NCBI GenBank assembly: GCA_038142005.1
Contig: JAYQJE010000001.1
Location: 744,001 to 808,000 of the forward strand
Length of the DNA stretch: 64,000 nucleotides
From: SHAN690 sp023262195
Lineage (GTDB): Bacteria; Bacteroidota; Bacteroidia; Flavobacteriales_G; Salibacteraceae
Reading direction: 5' to 3'
The stretch's first letter is position 1. Every line of letters starts with the position of its first letter. Of this stretch, positions 58,635 through 64,000 are shown one piece after another. The notes beneath the pieces were generated by a model. The model did no database searches, was not told the origin of the DNA, and saw only the letters and a list, made by a program, of their open reading frames with translations. Position numbers and translations under genes: made by a program.

Positions 58635-59093
58635 TTCAACAATTTTACTGAAGTTGTAATTAAAGATGTTTTAGATAGTGCGAGAGATTTTGGCACAAGA
58701 AATCGGAAGAAGGTTTGTTAGGAGGGATGTTGTAAACGCACTTAGATTCTATAAATAAAACCTTAATAATTACAATTATTATGTTCTATAGGGATGCGCC
58801 CAGCTCTCTTTGATCTTCTTGATATTAGGTTATTGAATAATAATTAGAATGTCGAGGATTTACAATACGCATGAATCACTTAACCATGAGATGATTCTGA
58901 TGAAGTCCGATCCTATTCTTCTTTCCCGAAATTTTTAAGGAGCCATTGAACCCGACCGATTTGATAATACGCGATTCAATTAAATGAGGACTTAAATTGG
59001 GCGATAATTGGTTATTTTGACACTTAGATATGTGCACAGAGGAAGGAGAATTTAGTTGGGCCTGTAGAAGACGTTTTTCAATGGGAAGCGTTG
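58635..59093. other. AT-rich intergenic region between convergent genes
   Basis: About 460 bases between two stop codons. I see no supported coding frame, no clear hairpin with a T tract, and no RNA gene. It may hold weak terminators I cannot recognise. Confidence 0.4.
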
Positions 59094-62000
59094 TTAATCT
59101 TCAAGCTCAATGAGAACTTCTTGATACTTTCCGAGCATGGTGGCGGTCTCAATCCCAACGTTTCTGAGACTATCAGAGAACCTGTCAGCACTTTTTTTAT
59201 CAATAAAATCACGGTTCACTATTAAGTAGTCGTTTATGACTTCAATGTTGAGTTTATTGTTTTTAGCTACGTCAATCATTTGCTCTAAGTCTTCGTTTTT
59301 TTAAAGACTCTTTGTAGGAGCCGATCACTAACCTATATTCAATTTGTCTCTCGAAATCATTGCCAATTTGTTCAATAGCTTCTTGCCGAGATATGGTTTT
59401 ACCAGGGTATTTATATGGCTCTAATTTATCCCCGCTCATTTCATCAGCCAAAGACTTAAAGAAATCTGGCATTTCATTGGGTTGGGAGAGAGGCTCCTTC
59501 ATTTCGTCCATTATTTGCTCTTCCGCTGGCTCCTGTTCCCCTAACTCTCCTCCAGAAAAATCAATCAATCGATCTTTTTCATAAAATATAAAGTCGTAGC
59601 TATATTCCTTCATTCCATTAAAGTCAACTAGGGCCTCGGCATTTTTAGATTCTAACATTTCTTGGTAGCCATGCTTGCATGTTAGTTTGTAAATTCCCGC
59701 TCCTGGGATTGATAAATTGTAGTTGCCAAACTCATCCGTCAATGTTTTATAAACCTCACCATTTTCTGACTCTGCTGTAATTATGAGACTCTCCAAATTA
59801 AATGATGCTAATCGCGATCTCTTGGCTTTAATTATGGACACTGAACCTCGGACGTGATAATTCTTGATAAATGGGACTTCAATTATCTTATCCTCATTTA
59901 GAAGTATTTCTTGCTCAAACCCGAAAGTCGGGTGCAAATCAGATACATTAAAAAGCTCATAAAACTTAATATCATAAGTCGCAGCAGGGATTTTTTAAGC
60001 CTTACCCTGCCAGAAATATCCGTAATGAGATCAGTATTGGGCGACCGGGAATGCTTTTTATTAATTAAATCTTGTTTTTCAGCTCTCAAGCTAATATTAA
60101 CATTGGGCAAAAAGGGCTCATTATTTTCTCTGCTTCCGTTACCGTTTAAGTCCTCGAAACATAAAATTATGAGCTTATAAAATTTCTCATAGGGTTGTTG
60201 CCAATAGAAGGACTTTTTGATTGCTGCGTTTATGTTGATGTTTTTATTGCTAATCTCTCCCGTTGGACTTTCATAGGAAGATGCAAACCAATTGACGTAG
60301 CTAGTTATACTTATTCCTTTCGGAAGCATAGCGACAGCATTGGCTCCAACATTAAATTGCTCTGATAAGGTAACAACGTCTAGGCTATAAAAGGCTCTTA
60401 GATTTAGAATTAAATCAATATTCGAAATTTTGAATTCTTTATTATAATCCTGCAGATACTCGTATTAAGCCTGAGGAGAACGGGATGATTGCTGTATCTG
60501 CTGAGATTACGGAATAGTTATAAATAAAGAAAGGGCCCCTAAATACGTCTCCTGTGATATTTAACGTGTTATTTCTAGTATAGCGCAACCCTAAATTGTA
60601 TGCCGGATTTAGGTCGGTTCGAACAGTGTAACCCCTTATAAGGGTTGGCTCAAAATCATAGACGGCATGGGTAATCATTGGGTTAGCAAAAACCGAAATA
60701 ACATCTAAGTGACTTAGCCTTTTACTAATGCCAAAGGATGAACCATAATAAAATGTACTTAGTATGGCGGTCGAGGAGGGCGCGACATTCTCTCTGACCA
60801 AACTGCGATACTGAGGCATGAGGCTCACCATCAGATTACCAGCAGTATTGTAAGTGGTTGTCCAAGACGCGAATCTATTTTCTATGTTATTAGAAAAATC
60901 TTCACGTGTAAAATCTTGACTCATATTAGTAAGATCAAAACGGTGACCAAAGGCGTTATCGGTCTTAATTTTTCCTGATAATACCAATGAGGCACGATCA
61001 CCAGAAATAGTAAAGCCATTGACGGGTCTAAAATTCCAACGTCCTGACACAGAAACTTTTCCTGCATTAAGATCTCCAGCAGCGTAATAACCAAATTGAT
61101 TAATACTTCGCGGTGCTAACGCTGTAGGTGCGGTTATTTCTCCCATGTAATAGGTAGCACCACCACCTAATCTTAAAAAACGAAATATAGGCGTCTTTAT
61201 TCCGGCTTCGAATGCACTTAAATTATAATTTCTATTCCCAAAGGTTTGGGAATATCCTAAGTTGAAGGGTATTCCGAATCGGCTTACCGCAAGTGAAGAG
61301 CTAGAGACATAAGTATCGGGTCGGTAACTCTTGCCTAATTCTGATGAAAAGATAATTCTCTCACGATGGTATTGATATCTTATGCCTTGGTAGCAGATTG
61401 GGATATGCTTGTTATTGAGTCGGCTGTTCAATTCAAATCGATTGACCCCGGCTCTAAATCCAAGTCTATATTGGTAAGCCCTCTAATTGCTCCATCTCCG
61501 AGCGCTGTGCTTCCAACTTGGCCTAAATTGTAGCTTCCTAAGAAATAATCTAAATCCTTTTTAGCACTTAATTGTAGCTTTCCACCTACAGCAGTCATAT
61601 ATCGTTCTCCGCCAGGACTTCTATATTGTAAACCCCTCCCGAAATGAATAGCGGGGAAAGTCTTTTATATGTATCATCTAATAGGCTTGATTGAAAATTT
61701 TCAATAAAAAAGCCCCCTCTATTTGTGCATTGGATGAGGATATCTTATAGCGCAATTCATCCTGTAAAGCATTATTACCATCTAATGAATCCTTAATCAG
61801 CGTTCTCCTAATCGCTAAAGAAATTAATGTATCTGATTTTGCCTTTAAATTAAAAGAAGTCAAGACGAGTGAATTAGGAGTAATCAAATCATAGTCAAGT
61901 GAATGGTCAAAAGATATTTGAATCGGCTCATTCACATTACCATCATTGATTATCCTGATGCCTGTCTCACCAGCGAGGGTGATAGGGTTTATACGAATTG

Positions 62001-62579
62001 AACTGGTTTGATTTATAGCTATTAAATTGAAAAGAGCTGTTTTTGAACATACGCATAAGTCTTTAATTTTTTGCCATCTTCAAGGATCACTGTGGCACCT
62101 ATGATGTATGATCGACCGCCTTCTAAATTCTTAGGGGCAATCAGTCGCATTGGTATATAAGTTGTTTCACCAGGATTAGCTGTAAACTCTAATTGTTGAG
62201 AGGCCAAATGGCTCCAGCCATTTGGTAATTGTAGACTTAACTCACCTGATGTGAGCTCCTGTGAGTTATTGACAAAAACCAAACTATTGAAAACAGAAGT
62301 TTGATCATCGATTTCTTGCTTATAAATAGAAAACTTAAATTCTTTACTAATGCTATCATTTGGGGGGGTTAATTTTTCTGTATTAACACTGTCGGACCTA
62401 TCAAAAAACGGATCAATCGACTTAGCTATGCTGTCTAGAAATAATAAACTGTCTATTGTTAGCTCGTTCACTGCGCTGTCGCTTAATTCAAGAACATTCG
62501 TATCAGAGCGCTGTGAGATGGCGGGAGCTGCTATTACCGCGAAAAAGAAGGACAAGAGTATGATTTGGCCTAATCGCAT
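59094..62579 (-). CDS. Giant predicted outer-membrane protein with SPOR-like C-terminus (seven frameshifts)
   Basis: Six broken frames join into one 1162-residue protein. Missing bases: near 62030, 61706, 61633, 61479, 59991; extra bases near 60446 and 59296. Front: signal peptide RLGQIILLSFFFAVIAAPA; an Ig/NEW3-like domain (LQLPNGWSHLASQQLEFTAN). Middle, about residues 300-740: alternating hydrophobic strands rich in Tyr, Phe and Gly (YRSPGGERYMTAVGG, FGIPFNLGYSQTFGNRNYNL, GLRYTRNNTLNITGDV), predicted beta-barrel. Then SdrD_B-like DLNGNGSRENNEPFLPN, a carboxypeptidase-regulatory-like DEFGNYNLSIPGAGIYKL, and a SPOR-like end (YRLVIGSYKESLKN, DYLIVNRDF). Usher-like role inferred from two small exported proteins 17 bases upstream. 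Confidence 0.72.
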
Positions 62580-62595
62580 TTTTATAGGCCTCTAT

Positions 62596-63287
62596 CTAGT
62601 AATTAGGGTCTATGCATACAGTGCACTCAGGGACCAAGGTGAATGATATAGTAACATAGTATGCATCTGGCACATACCCTCCAGCTGCATCAATAAAAGG
62701 AACTGATAAAGCACAAGGCCCACTCGCTGGAGATACTCCCATGAAATAATCAATACTTATTTGATCAGTCGTCCAAAATCGATCAGCTATCTGTAAAGGG
62801 AATTGTCCTCTTGAAAGATTGGCCCCCCTGCGGTTGGTATTTGGTCCAAGGCAACTTTCGTGCCCGTTACGGTGACTGCGGAGGCAGCGAAACCTGCTGA
62901 TACTGTTGCAGAGGCTTCTAGAGCGCAGAGTGGAAGTGAATTGGCAGGATTCAACCCCGTGAAATTGGGGTCATCTGTGTCTAAATATATTGAGTAACCA
63001 GTAATGGTCGATCCTGCTATTGGATCAGCAGAGGTGCCCCCTTCTGAATTGCAATTACAAATTGATATACCCATGACTGTACTATTGGATTTTGTTATTC
63101 CGTTCTTATAGTCGCTGATGGTTTGGAAATTGAAATCTACACTCGACCCAGATAGCATACTAAGTCTAGCGCTGTTATAATCAATTATGCCAACTGGAGC
63201 AGGATCATTACAAGGAGAGCACTGTCCTCTAGCCTGTGTTATTGAAAAAAGCGCAACAATAAGGACGGGATTTCGCAGAAGATTCAT
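62596..63287 (-). CDS. Small exported protein, second of a pair (one frameshift)
   Basis: 230 residues from the ATG at 63287 (MNLLRNPVLIVALFSITQARG signal peptide) when the six-C run at 62823-62828 is lengthened by one; the frame then continues RGQFPLQIADRFWTTDQ and ends CTVCIDPNY at 62596. The mature part shows SVDFNFQTISDYKNGI, which matches the partner gene IEFVFNTIDDYRDG, and ends in a beta-strand (YYVTISFTLVPEC). Three Cys pairs are present (CSPC, CNC, CTVC). It resembles small exported DUF4402-type subunits. It lies between the partner and the giant gene, same strand. Confidence 0.72.
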
Positions 63288-63334
63288 AAAAAGATAAAGG
63301 CGAACAATCGTAATCATTCGCCTTAATTATCATT

Positions 63335-64000
63335 TTAATTATCAGAGACCTGCAATTCAAATAGAACGTTGACAACATATCTATCAGGATCAACCCCTGT
63401 CTGCTCGATTAATGAAACAGCATTCATATCTCCTTCTGCCGTACCGCATCTCCAAGTGATGGTGAAGTCATTATCTGCCTCATCTCCTGCATTAGAAGCG
63501 CCCGTATTATCCCAACCTATAAGTTCAACTGGGTACACATCTAGGTCAGCCACAACAGTAGCGAGCGTGGTGGGGGCACTTATGAGTTCACCCGTTCCAA
63601 AGGTGTGTGCTCCATTTGCTGCAAGTTGAAGACCTACATTATCCAACGCTAAAGTGTTTGGAGTCGTCCCATCATCTACTCCGATAAAAGTTGCGTTTTC
63701 GGCTCCATACATTAAATCCCATTCAGTAGAGGATGAGATTGTAAAAGAAGATTGATAAAACCCAAAAGAAGTAGCAGCATTGGCAGAAGCGGACGCTGCG
63801 TCACCGGATAAACCATCACGATAATCATCGATGGTATTGAAGACGAATTCTATGTTACCTCCATCATAAATAGACATCCTTAAAACTTGGTTTAAGTTGA
63901 CTGCTACAGGAATGACATTACGATCTCTGACGGCTTGAGCATTGGAGAGGGTGGAAAACATTAGACTGGTCAGAAGGGCACACACTGTTAAAAAACTTAG
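63335..64000 (-). CDS. Small exported protein, first of a pair (5' end outside window)
   Basis: The frame is open to the window edge, so the start codon is missing; the visible part begins LSFLTVCALLTSLMFSTLSNAQA, the end of a signal peptide. The mature protein (about 200 residues) starts RDRNVIPVAVNLNQVLRMSI, then GGNIEFVFNTIDDYRDG and ends RYVVNVLFELQVSDN. It shares layout with the next gene (about 200-230 residues, same NFxTIxDYKxGI core). Likely an exported beta-sandwich subunit, possibly of a surface polymer. The order subunit-subunit-giant membrane protein suggests one operon. Confidence 0.72.
   Translation of the reverse strand, partial: LSFLTVCALLTSLMFSTLSNAQAVRDRNVIPVAVNLNQVLRMSIYDGGNIEFVFNTIDDYRDGLSGDAASASANAATSFGFYQSSFTISSSTEWDLMYGAENATFIGVDDGTTPNTLALDNVGLQLAANGAHTFGTGELISAPTTLATVVADLDVYPVELIGWDNTGASNAGDEADNDFTITWRCGTAEGDMNAVSLIEQTGVDPDRYVVNVLFELQVSDN

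Noticed and set aside
1..64000. CRISPR array, prophage, insertion sequence or integron
   Set aside because: No regular spaced repeats, no transposase or integrase motif, no att-like repeats around the tRNA-Leu.

Overview
The window comes from a Bacteroidota chromosome, most like the Flavobacteriales-type lineages. The support is a gliding lipoprotein (GldH), a RicT/PSP1 protein, many secreted proteins with type IX secretion (T9SS) C-terminal sorting tails, a TonB-dependent receptor with a carboxypeptidase-like N-terminus, SPOR-like and lamin-tail domains, Bacteroidota-type promoters (TTG-N17/18-TAnnTTTG) and a tRNA without encoded CCA. I see no CRISPR array, insertion sequence, integrase or phage gene.

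Layout. 1-1485: end of a cvpA-like gene converging on pgk. 1648-6946: holB-ricT-gldH-PBP1A. 6949-9310: two CoA-transferase subunits and an SDR epimerase. 9307-11777 (minus): a polyprenol-phosphate sugar transferase, pyrC and a DUF4296 lipoprotein. 12173-18213: a T9SS cargo, then a serine hydrolase and two PQQ-type sugar dehydrogenases chained by ATGA overlaps. 18300-24365 (minus): two very large lamin-tail secreted proteins. 24439-25999: asd and a lipoprotein. 26004-33372 (minus): unknown membrane protein, lipoprotein, comM-GT2-PAP2 operon, small gene, dsbD. 33586-36272: tRNA-Leu, prs, rplY, pth and a small membrane protein. 36360-38525: exported protein, TylF-like methyltransferase, DUF1569, cupin. 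38478-42441 (minus): TonB receptor and glyQS. 42626-50141: DUF3109, nrdB-nrdA, hemA and a hemC-hemD fusion. 50215-58634: T9SS cargo, S9 peptidase (minus), dCMP deaminase, ctpA-like protease, a broken superoxide dismutase locus, T9SS cargo. 59094-64000 (minus): a surface module made of two related small exported proteins and one roughly 1160-residue predicted outer-membrane protein.

The strongest overall observation is technical. Nineteen genes, many of them essential and single-copy in relatives (pgk, pyrC, glyQS, nrdA), carry single-base frameshifts, 27 in total, nearly all in homopolymer runs. In every case the neighbouring frame continues the same protein family. I treat these as unpolished sequence and annotate whole genes across them. 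Once read through, several details come back: the NrdA C-terminal CxxC, the PyrC C-terminus that overlaps its neighbour by ATGA, the TonB receptor signal peptide, and the giant protein at 59094-62579, which otherwise looks like six unrelated fragments.

The best candidate for an undescribed system is the 59094-64000 module: two paralogous small exported proteins next to a large protein with a signal peptide, Ig/NEW3-like domains, a predicted beta-barrel, SdrD_B-like and carboxypeptidase-regulatory-like domains and a C-terminal SPOR-like domain. This resembles an usher-like surface-structure locus. That function is inferred, not demonstrated.
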